Part shown: positions 34,277 through 42,620 of the stretch, one piece after another
Layout: each line of letters starts with the position of its first letter
Numbering within the stretch: position 1 is the first letter of the stretch
From: an uncultured Propionibacterium sp.
GTDB lineage: Bacteria; Actinomycetota; Actinomycetes; Propionibacteriales; Propionibacteriaceae
Direction of reading: 5' to 3'
Assembly (NCBI GenBank): GCA_938036835.1
Contig: CALHWB010000053.1
Location: 62,001-126,000, forward strand
DNA: 64,000 nt
Program-made: the position numbers and the translations under genes
The notes under the pieces: generated by a model
Seen by the model: only the letters and a program-made list of their open reading frames with translations
What the model was told of the DNA's origin: nothing
The model's database searches: none

Positions 34277-34870
34277 GTGGAATCCATGCATGAAATCGCC
34301 CAGGCGGCCATTGGCCAGATCCCCCCGGCATGCCGGGTCCTTCCCGAGCACGCCGAGACCATCCGGCGCAACGCGGACGCACTGCTGGCCCTGGGTCCCG
34401 ATGTGGTGGCCGCCTTCTACGACACCTTGTATTCGTACGGCCCCACCGCTGCCGTATTCGCAGACGGCGAACGCGCGATGCGCGAAGAAACCCTCGCCGG
34501 ATGGTGGAAACGTACCGTGCAGGGTCCGCTGGATGACAGCTATTGGGCCTGGATGGCAATGGTCGGCCTGATTCATGTGACTCGACGGGTGAGCAACCCG
34601 ATGATGCTTTCCATGACCGATTTCGTCGCCGCTTTCCTCGTCAGGAATGTGCATCGGCTCGACATGGCACCAGACGAGCGACAGCGGCTGATCGAGGCTT
34701 TCTGCCGGGTGGCCTTCATGACCAGCGCGGTCATCACCTGGAGTTCCGATCACGCGGTTAGTTCGGCGTTGTTCGAGGTCGCCGGCATGCCGCAGACCTT
34801 GCTTGCTCGGCTACGGGATACCGAGATCAAGTCCGCTCTCGAGACAGCCCGCGCCGAGATCAAGCCCTAG
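34277..34870 (+). CDS. Protoglobin-type haem sensor domain protein
   Basis: 197 residues with a GTG start 2 bp after the Roadblock stop. The globin-sensor fold is suggested by RRNADALLALGPDVVAAFYD, FADGERAMREETLAGWWK and WAWMAMVGLIHVTRRVSNPMM, where His100 takes the place of the proximal haem ligand of protoglobins and globin-coupled sensors. There is no attached output domain (no kinase, GGDEF or chemotaxis domain), so output must go through a partner, most simply the co-translated Roadblock protein. O2, NO or CO sensing is inference. A hairpin follows the gene. Confidence 0.75.
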   Translation: MESMHEIAQAAIGQIPPACRVLPEHAETIRRNADALLALGPDVVAAFYDTLYSYGPTAAVFADGERAMREETLAGWWKRTVQGPLDDSYWAWMAMVGLIHVTRRVSNPMMLSMTDFVAAFLVRNVHRLDMAPDERQRLIEAFCRVAFMTSAVITWSSDHAVSSALFEVAGMPQTLLARLRDTEIKSALETARAEIKP

Positions 34871-34918
34871 CTTTTGTCCGCCGATCACGCGACTACGCCG
34901 GATCCCCAGTTCACCTGA

Positions 34919-34955
34919 GTCCGGTCAACTCTCAGATCTGAAAGGTTGACCGGAC
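34919..34955 (+). terminator. Hairpin after the protoglobin gene
   Basis: GTCCGGTCAAC (34919-34929) pairs perfectly with GTTGACCGGAC (34945-34955), 15-nt loop, followed by GAAAA. It lies 49 bp after the stop. Confidence 0.6.
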
Positions 34956-35280
34956 GAAAACCATCCGGGGCCGGCCGATGCGCGTTCTATCCGGGCCGGT
35001 CTTAGGCCACCGGCCACCGGGTTTCCGGGCTCGCCCGCCGTTTTGGCATTGGCCCGCCAATCCCACGGGTGTTTTTCGCACCGCCTTCGGGAATTGGCCT
35101 GGGTGTTCTCCATGGCGATGGATGCCATTGGGTGCCGGATCTTCTATCAAAACAGGCCGCCGGAGCGTTGGGACCGGTCTCAAGCTTTCGGCGCGTCCCG
35201 CTCACCAGACGGGTCGGCCGACGCCGGCCGGATCCACCCCGATACCCGCACGATCTGCCGCCCGAATTTGATCTGGCGGC
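34956..35280. other. Gap without recognisable gene, upstream of the PadR promoter
   Basis: I see no supported coding sequence. It holds one copy of a 19-bp sequence (34967-34985) that recurs exactly at 42510-42528 in another non-coding gap. Confidence 0.4.
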
Positions 35281-35286
35281 AGTCTC

Positions 35287-35310
35287 TCGATAGAGTGTCG
35301 ATATACCGAT
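35287..35310 (+). promoter_or_regulatory. Candidate PadR operator with two TCGATA repeats
   Basis: TCGATA occurs at 35287-35292 and 35298-35303, one helical turn apart, followed by an imperfect inverted copy (CCGATGA). It lies about 50 bp before the PadR start codon. PadR regulators usually autoregulate, so this is the most likely binding region. Confidence 0.4.
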
Positions 35311-35351
35311 GAGAGATCGGCTACACATCTTTGATAGATAGGAGTACTGCC

Positions 35352-35990
35352 ATGCGCAGCTATGACCAAGACTCTTTCGACACCGACCATCCAGGCCGTC
35401 GGGGCAGGCATCACGATCGCCCGCGCGGGCGTGGCCCCGGATTCGGCGGGCCGGCAGGCTTCGGTTTCGAGGCTTTCGCCATGGGGCCGGGGTTCGGTCC
35501 AGCACGTTTCGCGAGGCGAGGCGGACGAGGGCCGGGGCGGGGCCGCAGGGGCGATGTCCGCAACGCCATCCTGGCGTTGCTTGCCGAACAGCCCATGAAC
35601 GGCTACCAACTCATCAACGAGATCAGCGAGCGCACCAACGGGCTGTGGAGCCCGAGCGCGGGCTCGGTCTATCCGGCACTTGGGCTACTGCTGGACGAAG
35701 GCCTGATCGTTGATCGCGAGATCGACGGCAAGCGGGTTCATGAACTCACCGAGGCCGGACGCGCCTACGTCGCCGAACACGCCGACGAACTAACCGATCC
35801 CTGGGAGCGGGTGACCGCCGGCCATCGCGGCTTCCTGGACATGCGTCCCGAGATCGCCCAGCTGGCGATGGCCGTGCAGCAGGTGGCCATGTCGGGCGAC
35901 GAGAATCAGATCCAGTCAGCACGACAGATTCTGGATCGCGCCCGGCGAGACATCTATCGGCTGCTGGCCGGCGATCAGCCCGCCGCGTGA
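35352..35990 (+). CDS. PadR family transcriptional regulator
   Basis: 212 residues with GGAG before the ATG. A Gly/Arg/His-rich N-terminal tail of about 60 residues precedes the winged helix: RNAILALLAEQPMNGYQLINE, then SPSAGSVYPALGLLLDEGLIV, the PadR hallmark, and a C-terminal dimerisation helix region. Such proteins typically repress a transporter or stress gene that is adjacent; here the neighbours are convergent tkt and an upstream gap, so only autoregulation can be proposed. Confidence 0.9.
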   Translation: MRSYDQDSFDTDHPGRRGRHHDRPRGRGPGFGGPAGFGFEAFAMGPGFGPARFARRGGRGPGRGRRGDVRNAILALLAEQPMNGYQLINEISERTNGLWSPSAGSVYPALGLLLDEGLIVDREIDGKRVHELTEAGRAYVAEHADELTDPWERVTAGHRGFLDMRPEIAQLAMAVQQVAMSGDENQIQSARQILDRARRDIYRLLAGDQPAA

Positions 35991-36083
35991 CGGCACGGCC
36001 CGCCAGCGTGCCGACCGAATCGGCCCCCCATGCGTGCTGGATACGGCGGCCGTCGCACGGCGACCCCGACGTACCCCAACGGC

Positions 36084-36124
36084 AAGCCGTCGGTGCACCC
36101 CGGGAATCGGGTGCCCGACGGCTT
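36084..36124. terminator. Bidirectional hairpin between PadR gene and tkt
   Basis: AAGCCGTCGG at 36084-36093 pairs with CCGACGGCTT at 36115-36124 and an inner GCACCC/GGGTGC pair extends the stem. It lies between convergent genes. Confidence 0.7.
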
Positions 36125-36147
36125 GGCCCGTTAAGGACTACCCCCGC

Positions 36148-38208
36148 TCAGGCCTTTAGCGATTCCTTGGCCGCTGCGACTACCGCGTCCGCGGTGATCC
36201 CGAATTCGGTGAACAACAAGGTGCCCTTGCCGGAGGCGCCGTAGCGGTCGATCGAGACCGACCGGCCACGATCGCCCACATATTTGGCCCAGCCCAGCGC
36301 GATACCGGCCTCCACGCTCACCCGGGCGGTGACCGCCGCCGGCAACACCTGCTCGCGGTACTCGGCGTCCTGCTCATCGAACCATTCCTGGCATGGCATT
36401 GAAACCACTCGTGTGGCGATCCCCGCGGCCTCCAGCACCGACTGGGCGGCCAAAGCGACCTCGACCTCCGATCCGGTGCCGATGAGGATCACCTGCGGGG
36501 CCGCGCTGGCTTCCCTGAGCACGTAGGCACCGCGCGCCACTCCGGTGGCGGCAGCAAACTCTCCGCTGTCGCGGTCCACGGTACGCAGGTTCTGCCGCGA
36601 CAGAACCAGCCCAGTGGGCCCGGCGGTGCGTTTCAAGATCTCCCGCCAGGCAACCGCCGTCTCGTTGGCATCCGATGGCCGGACGATGGCCAAGCCGGGA
36701 ATCGACCGGTAGGCCGCCAGGTGCTCAATCGGTTGGTGAGTCGGGCCGTCCTCACCGACTCCGATGGAGTCATGCGTCCACACGAAGATGCTGGGCACTC
36801 CGCATAGGGCCGCGATCCTGACGGCCGGTCGCAGATAGTCGGCAAACACGAAAAAGGTACCGCAATATGCCCTGGTCAACCCGTCGATGTTGATGCCATT
36901 GACGATGCCGCCCATGGCGTGCTCGCGGACCCCGAAGTGCAGGATCCGTCCGTAGGGCCCACCCGGCCATTCCGTCGTGGTGCGACCGGTGGGCAGGAAG
37001 CTCGGCTCACCCTTCATGGTGGTGTTGTTGGACCCGGCCAGATCGGCCGAGCCACCCCACAGTTCCGGAAGCTGCGCAGCCAGTGCGCTCAGCACCTCAC
37101 CGGAAGCCGTGCGGGTGGCTTTGCTGCCGGTCTCGAAAACCGGCAGCTTCAAATCCGGCAGCTTCCCGGCCAGCACTCGGTCGAGTAGCGCCCGTCCGGT
37201 GGGATTGGCCACCGACCACTGTTCGAAGCGGGTGTTCCAGGCCTCGCGGGCGGTCCGGCCGCGTTCGCCAAGCTGGCGGCGGCAGTAGTCAACGATCTCG
37301 GATTCCACCGCGAAGGGTTCGTCGGGGAAACCCAGCAGCTGTTTCACTGCGGTGATCTCGGCGGTACCGATAGCCGAACCGTGGATCTTCTCCTTACCCT
37401 GCAAGTTCGGCAGCGGCCAGCCGATGATGGTCCGCAGCCGGATCAGGGCCGGCCTGTCGGTGACCCGCTGGGCGGCGGCGATGGCGTCATACAATGCCGG
37501 AATGTCCTCGGCATAACCGGCGCCGCCATTGGTCCAATCGATCTCGATGACCTGCCAGCCGTATGCCGCATAGCGTTTGGCCACATCCTCGCCGAAAGCG
37601 ATCTTGGTATCGCCTTCGATGGTGATCTGGTTGTCGTCGTAGATCACGATCAGGTTGCCGAGTTCCTGGGTGCCGGCCAGGGACGCGGCCTCAGCCTGCA
37701 CACCCTCCTGCATGCACCCGTCGCCGGCGATCACATAGACGAAGTGGTCGAAAACCGAACCGGCGGTCGCGTCCGGATCGTACAGTCCACGATTGCGCCG
37801 GGCCGCCATGGCCATGCCAACCGCATTGCTGATGCCTGCCCCCAGCGGACCGGTGGTGCACTCGACGAATCTGGTATGCCCCAGTTCCGGGTGGCCGGGT
37901 GTCTTCGATCCATAGGTGCGCAGGGCCTGGATGTCGCCCATCTCAAGCCCGAGCCCGCCCAGGAACAGCTGGGTGTACTGCAGGATCGAGGCGTGCCCGG
38001 CGGACAGGACGAACCGGTCCCGGCCGATCCAGTGCTCATCGGACGGATCGGTGTTCATCACCTTCTGATACAGCAGGTAGGCGACACCGGCCAGTGAGAT
38101 GGCGGTCCCGGGATGCCCATTGCCGGCTCTCTGCACCGCATCCGCCGCCAGGATACGTGCGGTGTCCACGGCACGCCGGTCTTGATCGGTCCAGGTCAAT
38201 TCACTCAC
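36148..38208 (-). CDS. tkt: Transketolase
   Basis: 686 residues from the GTG at 38208 with GAGGA upstream; the open frame to 38412 runs over a decayed gene on the other strand. ThDP enzyme of the pentose phosphate pathway. Visible: AVQRAGNGHPGTAISLAG, the GDGCMQEGVQAEAASLAG thiamine-binding motif with DDNQITIEG, and in the pyrimidine domain DGLTRAYCGTFFVFADY and WTHDSIGVGEDGPTHQPIEH. Standard length. No transaldolase or other pentose phosphate gene is adjacent. Confidence 0.96.
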   Translation of the reverse strand: MSELTWTDQDRRAVDTARILAADAVQRAGNGHPGTAISLAGVAYLLYQKVMNTDPSDEHWIGRDRFVLSAGHASILQYTQLFLGGLGLEMGDIQALRTYGSKTPGHPELGHTRFVECTTGPLGAGISNAVGMAMAARRNRGLYDPDATAGSVFDHFVYVIAGDGCMQEGVQAEAASLAGTQELGNLIVIYDDNQITIEGDTKIAFGEDVAKRYAAYGWQVIEIDWTNGGAGYAEDIPALYDAIAAAQRVTDRPALIRLRTIIGWPLPNLQGKEKIHGSAIGTAEITAVKQLLGFPDEPFAVESEIVDYCRRQLGERGRTAREAWNTRFEQWSVANPTGRALLDRVLAGKLPDLKLPVFETGSKATRTASGEVLSALAAQLPELWGGSADLAGSNNTTMKGEPSFLPTGRTTTEWPGGPYGRILHFGVREHAMGGIVNGINIDGLTRAYCGTFFVFADYLRPAVRIAALCGVPSIFVWTHDSIGVGEDGPTHQPIEHLAAYRSIPGLAIVRPSDANETAVAWREILKRTAGPTGLVLSRQNLRTVDRDSGEFAAATGVARGAYVLREASAAPQVILIGTGSEVEVALAAQSVLEAAGIATRVVSMPCQEWFDEQDAEYREQVLPAAVTARVSVEAGIALGWAKYVGDRGRSVSIDRYGASGKGTLLFTEFGITADAVVAAAKESLKA

Positions 38209-38259
38209 TATTCGTCCTCTATCAGGTGCTAACGGCTCAGCCACGAGTCTCGCGGACGG

Positions 38260-38508
38260 TGGTCCGGCACCATCGTAGTGCTTGGCTCGCCGTAGAGCGG
38301 GCCGGGATCGGGCAGCTGTTGATGCCGGAATTGCTGGATCGCGCCCGCGCGCAGGGCGCACACCATGATTGGGGTGGTGGACGCGAGCAATCAGGCCTCG
38401 ATGGCCTTCCACGAGACACTGGGCTTCGAGTTGTTGTGGCTGCTGCCCGAGGCCGGACGCAAGTTCGATCGTTGGCTGACGGCCGCGTTCTGGGTGTTGC
38501 GTCTCTAG
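38260..38508 (+). pseudogene. Decayed GNAT (phosphinothricin-type) acetyltransferase, C-terminal remnant
   Basis: Two frames together spell the second half of a GNAT acetyltransferase. Frame one gives GIGQLLMPELLDRARAQG, the acetyl-CoA-binding helix; after a shift near 38350 the other frame gives IGVVDASNQASMAFHETLGF and a typical C-terminus ending at the TAG 38506-38508. The N-terminal half is absent and replaced by the tkt promoter region. So this is a truncated and frameshifted remnant. Confidence 0.75.
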
Positions 38509-38609
38509 GACGGCCCCGGATACGCCTCGGTCGATATCATGCCGAGGATTGTGGTTGGCGTTCTGGGTGCCGCGGGCCCGAGGCGTTCCCGGATAGCTAC
38601 GATTTCCGC

Positions 38610-39152
38610 ATGACGGCCTATCACGCAGATGCGATAGATCTGACCGACAAGGAGATCCTCACCTGGCGGGGCTTCGCGGACTGCATCCGGGAGCTAGCCC
38701 TGATGGTGGCCGGTTCGAGCTTCCTACCCGAGATCGTCATCGGGGTGGCCCGGGGCGGGATGATCCCGGCCGGCGCGCTCACCTATGCGCTGGGGGTCAA
38801 GCTCACCGATGCGATCAATGTCGAGTTCTACACCGATGTCGCCAAGACCCTGCCCGACCCGATCCTGCTGGCGCCGATGCTGGATATCGAGTCGATTCGC
38901 GGCCGTCGCCTGCTGGTCGTGGACGATGTGGTCGATTCGGGACGCACCCTGGCGGTGGTGCTGAAGCTGCTGCGCGGTTTCGGCGCCGAGGTACGCAGCG
39001 CGGTGATCTGCGCAAAGTCGACCACCGTCGTGCAACCCGACTATGTCTGGAAGCGCACCGATCGGTGGGTCGTGTTTCCCTGGTCGGCCGAACCACCCGT
39101 GACCAGCGCCCCGCCCTCGGCGGATCCCCGGTCCTTCGGCCAGGACGACTGA
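38610..39152 (+). CDS. Phosphoribosyltransferase family protein
   Basis: 180 residues from the ATG at 38610. Type I PRTase fold with IVIGVARGGMIPAGALTYAL and the PRPP-binding loop LLVVDDVVDSGRTLA near residues 100-114. It resembles hypoxanthine/xanthine-guanine phosphoribosyltransferase-like proteins of actinobacteria; the base used is not certain. A flexible Pro/Ser-rich tail ends the protein. It stands alone between the acetyltransferase remnant and the convergent D-lactate dehydrogenase-type gene. Confidence 0.85.
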   Translation: MTAYHADAIDLTDKEILTWRGFADCIRELALMVAGSSFLPEIVIGVARGGMIPAGALTYALGVKLTDAINVEFYTDVAKTLPDPILLAPMLDIESIRGRRLLVVDDVVDSGRTLAVVLKLLRGFGAEVRSAVICAKSTTVVQPDYVWKRTDRWVVFPWSAEPPVTSAPPSADPRSFGQDD

Positions 39153-39371
39153 CCAGCCCCTGCCCGGTCTGCCGGCCTCGTGGTGGCTGCCGAGTAGGTC
39201 GGCGCACGTCACCGGGCCGCCCGGGCATCTCCATGCAGCCGGGCAGGTCCGCCCGATCATCCGCCAGCGGAATGGCCCCGGGCACCGCGCGAGCCCGCGC
39301 CGGGTGCCGTCCAGTCCTGCCGACAGGGCGGCTGACCGAGTGGGTCACCCTCCCCGCCGGCATCTGGCAGG

Positions 39372-42236
39372 TTAGCGTGCGACCAGTGTGTGCTCGCCCG
39401 CGATCACCTGACGGGTTCGAGCGGCCAGTTCCTCCAGTACATGGACGTAGGTCCGGCCGGTTGCCCGGGTCATGCCGAGCTCACAGGTCCGGTTGCAGGA
39501 CAAATAGAGTTGGGCGTCCAGGCGGGCCACCGCGGCCGCTTCGTCGCTGGTGGCGCAGGCTGTCAGTTCGGGATGCAGGAGCCCGCGGTCACCGGCGAAC
39601 GCGCAGCAACGCCAGCCATCCGGCACCGTCACCTGATCGGCGAGCAGCCCGGCCAGCATGATCAGGGCATCGTTCGCCCCCATCCGAGTGCTGGAGCAGG
39701 TCGGATGGACGACGGCCTGGGCCACCTTGGGCAGCTCGGGCAGCAATGGCGCGATCCGCTCCGCGGCAAGGGCCGTGGCGTCCACCACGGTGGCCCGGCC
39801 GACTCCCTGGTGCTTCAGGGCAATCTCGATTCCCTCGCTACAGCTCACGTTGTCGCAGACGATGGGTAGCCGCCAGCCATCGGTTGCCGCGCCCAGCACC
39901 GTGGCGAGGCGATGCCCCATCACCTCGCCACCGGTACGCAGCCCCTTCGACTTCCAGGGCGTCGCACAACACAGTCCACGCACCTTGTCGGGTACCGTCA
40001 GCCGCAGGCCGACCAGTTCGGCCAGGTAGCCCAGGGCACCGGCGACGCCTCGTTCACAGTGGTGGTCGCTGCCAAACATGGTGCCCACGCAGGCCGGTAC
40101 GAAGACCGCTTCGGGGTCCATCACCCGGTGTGGCCGCCGCCGCGGCCCGCCGCCGGGCAGTTCGGCCGACAGGGTCGGCACGATGTCCTCCCCGATGGCC
40201 CGGCGGGCCACTCCCAGCGCCCCTCGAACCAGCCGGTTGGGCACATGGTCCACCACGGTCATGCCGACCGACGCCGCTGCGGTGAAGGGCCCCCAGAACC
40301 GCGCGGCCTGCCTCCAGACCCCATTCAGCATCTTTGGGGCCCGCTCGGCGCGCAGATCACGCACCAGGTCGCCGGTGTTGATCTGCACCGGGCAGGCCGT
40401 CTGGCACATGCCGTCCACCGCGCAGGTCTGCACCACCGGGTAGGTTTCATCGGCGAACAACTCGGCGGCCAGCGCCTCATCGCCGGCCGTTTCCGCGGTA
40501 GCCATGGCACGTTGAATGACGATGCGCTGGCGAGGCGTGGTGGTCAGGTGCTGGCTGGGGCAGACCGATTCGCAGTAGCCGCATTCGACGCAGTCGTCGA
40601 TCACGGGGCGTACAGGTGCGGTCTGTTTGATGTTCTTGAGGTGCAGCCTGGGATCCTCGGTCAGCACCGCTCCCGGATTGAGCACCAGCTTCGGGTCACA
40701 GGCCCGCTTGACCTGCCACATCGCCGCATAGAGTTCGTCGCCATATTGCCGGTGGACGAAGGGAGCCATGATGCGTCCCGTCCCATGCTCGGCCTTCAGC
40801 GTGCCCGACCGGCCGAGCACCAGACTCACCATGTCCTCGGTGAACTCCTCATAGCGCTTCATTGAGGCAGGTCCGGCGAAATCCTCGGTGACCAGGAAGT
40901 GGATGTTGCCGTCCTTGGCATGCCCGAAGATGACGGCACCCGAGTAGTTGTGCCGGTCGAACAGCATCTGCAGTTCGCTGCACACTCCTCCCAGGCTGGC
41001 TACCGGCACGGCGATGTCCTCCAGCAGAGCGGCAGTCCCCCTGGGCCGGTTGCGGGCCACCTTGGTGTACAGGCCCTTGCGCAGGGTCCACATCTGGGCG
41101 CGCCGCCCGGTGTCCTGGGTGAGTTCGGGATCGGCGTGGAGATCGAATTCACCGAATCTGCTGGTGCCCTTCTCGGCCCGGGCGGCCAGTTCCTCGGCGG
41201 TATCCCCCTGGTACTCCACCAGCAGGGCGGCCTGGCCGTGCACCGCCATATCCCTGGGCAGCACCGGGGCGGCCTCGGCCCCCATGGCGATGATCGCGGC
41301 CGAGTCGATCAGCTCGACCACATCCGCGCCGCTTTCCACCAGCACCGGGAGCGCATCGGTGGCGGCATCCAGTGAGTTGAAGATCAGCAATCCGGTGGCG
41401 GTCTTGTCGTGCACCGGCACAGTGCGGAAGGTTGCCTCGGCAACGAACCCGAGTGTCCCTTCGGAACCGATCATCAGATGTTCCAGGATCTTGACCGGCT
41501 CGTCGAAATCAATGAACGAGTTCATCCCGTAACCCATGGTGTTCTTGATGGCATATCGCCGGGCGATGTCGGCCCGCATCTCGGGACGCCGGAGTTGATC
41601 GCGCAGGCCTTCCAGCACCGCCACCAGTTCGGGCTCGGCGCTGCGCAATTTGTCATCGGCGTCGCCGCTGGCCGTGTCGACGACCGTGCCGCTGGGCAGC
41701 ACGAGCACCATTGATTCGATGGTGCGGTAGGTGTTGGCGGTCACCCCGCAGGTCATCCCCGAGGAATTGTTGGCGATCATGCCACCGATGGTGCAGGCGA
41801 TTTCGCTGGCGGGGTCCGGCCCCAGCTTGGCGTGGTAGCGCCCGAGCCGGGAGTTAACCTGCCGGATCGTGGCCCCCGGTTGGACGCGGACCCGGGCACC
41901 CCGGTCAAGTACCTCGATATCACGGAAATGCCGCCGCACATCGACCAGCAGCCCTTCGCTGATGGCCTGGCCGGAGAGACTGGTGCCGCCGGCGCGCAGG
42001 GTCAATGGCCACCCGGCACGCACCGCGACGGCCATGGCCAGGCCCACCTGGGCGGCATCGCGGGGACGCACGATCGCCTGGGGAGTCGTCAGGTAGTGGG
42101 ACGCGTCTACTGCCATGGCGAACCGGTCCAGGGCCCGGGTGCTGAGGCCGACATCTGGGCCCAGGCTGGCCGCCAACTCGGCAAGGGCCTTTTCGGGAGC
42201 TATGGTCTGACTAATTCGAGAGCTGAGAGTACTCAT
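39372..42236 (-). CDS. FAD-linked oxidase and Fe-S protein, D-lactate dehydrogenase type (GlcD-GlcF fusion)
   Basis: 954 residues from the ATG at 42236 with GGAGGAG upstream. The N-terminal half is a PCMH-type FAD domain (TTPQAIVRPRDAAQVGLAM, TLRAGGTSLSGQAISEG, GGMIANNSSGMTCGV) with the FAD-linked oxidase C domain after it (GHAKDGNIHFLV). The second half has ferredoxin motifs CVECGYCESVCP and CAVDGMCQTACPVQIN and CCG domains (GLCCATPWKSKGL, CSSTRMGANDALI). Fused proteins of this kind (Dld-II-like) oxidise D-lactate to pyruvate. A near-match to the lactate operator lies 193 bp upstream. Glycolate or another 2-hydroxyacid remains possible. Confidence 0.88.
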   Translation of the reverse strand: MSTLSSRISQTIAPEKALAELAASLGPDVGLSTRALDRFAMAVDASHYLTTPQAIVRPRDAAQVGLAMAVAVRAGWPLTLRAGGTSLSGQAISEGLLVDVRRHFRDIEVLDRGARVRVQPGATIRQVNSRLGRYHAKLGPDPASEIACTIGGMIANNSSGMTCGVTANTYRTIESMVLVLPSGTVVDTASGDADDKLRSAEPELVAVLEGLRDQLRRPEMRADIARRYAIKNTMGYGMNSFIDFDEPVKILEHLMIGSEGTLGFVAEATFRTVPVHDKTATGLLIFNSLDAATDALPVLVESGADVVELIDSAAIIAMGAEAAPVLPRDMAVHGQAALLVEYQGDTAEELAARAEKGTSRFGEFDLHADPELTQDTGRRAQMWTLRKGLYTKVARNRPRGTAALLEDIAVPVASLGGVCSELQMLFDRHNYSGAVIFGHAKDGNIHFLVTEDFAGPASMKRYEEFTEDMVSLVLGRSGTLKAEHGTGRIMAPFVHRQYGDELYAAMWQVKRACDPKLVLNPGAVLTEDPRLHLKNIKQTAPVRPVIDDCVECGYCESVCPSQHLTTTPRQRIVIQRAMATAETAGDEALAAELFADETYPVVQTCAVDGMCQTACPVQINTGDLVRDLRAERAPKMLNGVWRQAARFWGPFTAAASVGMTVVDHVPNRLVRGALGVARRAIGEDIVPTLSAELPGGGPRRRPHRVMDPEAVFVPACVGTMFGSDHHCERGVAGALGYLAELVGLRLTVPDKVRGLCCATPWKSKGLRTGGEVMGHRLATVLGAATDGWRLPIVCDNVSCSEGIEIALKHQGVGRATVVDATALAAERIAPLLPELPKVAQAVVHPTCSSTRMGANDALIMLAGLLADQVTVPDGWRCCAFAGDRGLLHPELTACATSDEAAAVARLDAQLYLSCNRTCELGMTRATGRTYVHVLEELAARTRQVIAGEHTLVAR

Positions 42237-42620
42237 GGGGGTCTCCTCCGTTACTGGATCAGACCTGCCGAGGATTACCGTCCGGCAGGCCGGTGATTCC
42301 ACCATACGCCCAGATTGACGAGTCATTTCGGCTGGGATACCGGAAGTGGCCCAAGGTCTGGAAAGAGCTGGACATGACCCTTGCGAGCATTCGCGCTGTT
42401 ACCCAGAAACCATTGACAACAGCATGAACGGTCCAACCATTGGAGCAGAACCCGGCCGCGCTCGTTCAACGGCACATAGTCCCGCCCGCCACCCCGGCAT
42501 AGATCTGACGGGGCCGGCCGATGCGCGTCCTGGCAGCCGCACGCAATTCATGCAGTGGCCCCGAGAGTGCGTTCACTCCCCCGGCGACGGATGCGTAGAT
42601 ATCAGCCCCCTAGGAGCCGA
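42237..42620. other. Gap between the D-lactate dehydrogenase-type gene and the citrate synthase remnant
   Basis: It holds the promoter/operator region near 42410-42440 and the second copy of a 19-bp repeat (42510-42528). No supported gene. Confidence 0.45.
42429..42439 (-). promoter_or_regulatory. FadR/LldR-type operator-like site upstream of the D-lactate dehydrogenase-type gene
   Basis: On the minus strand TGGTTGGACCG matches TNGT-N3-ACNA except the last base. It shares CAATGGTTGGACC (13 bp) with the operator in the lldP promoter at 11606-11618. Confidence 0.55.

Noticed and set aside
33692..34870. A single 392-codon open frame that would fuse upstream sequence to the protoglobin domain
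   Set aside because: Its first 195 codons run through the OmpA/BON start region and the Roadblock gene in another frame; the Roadblock frame has a good ribosome binding site and family match, so the real gene starts at the GTG 34277.
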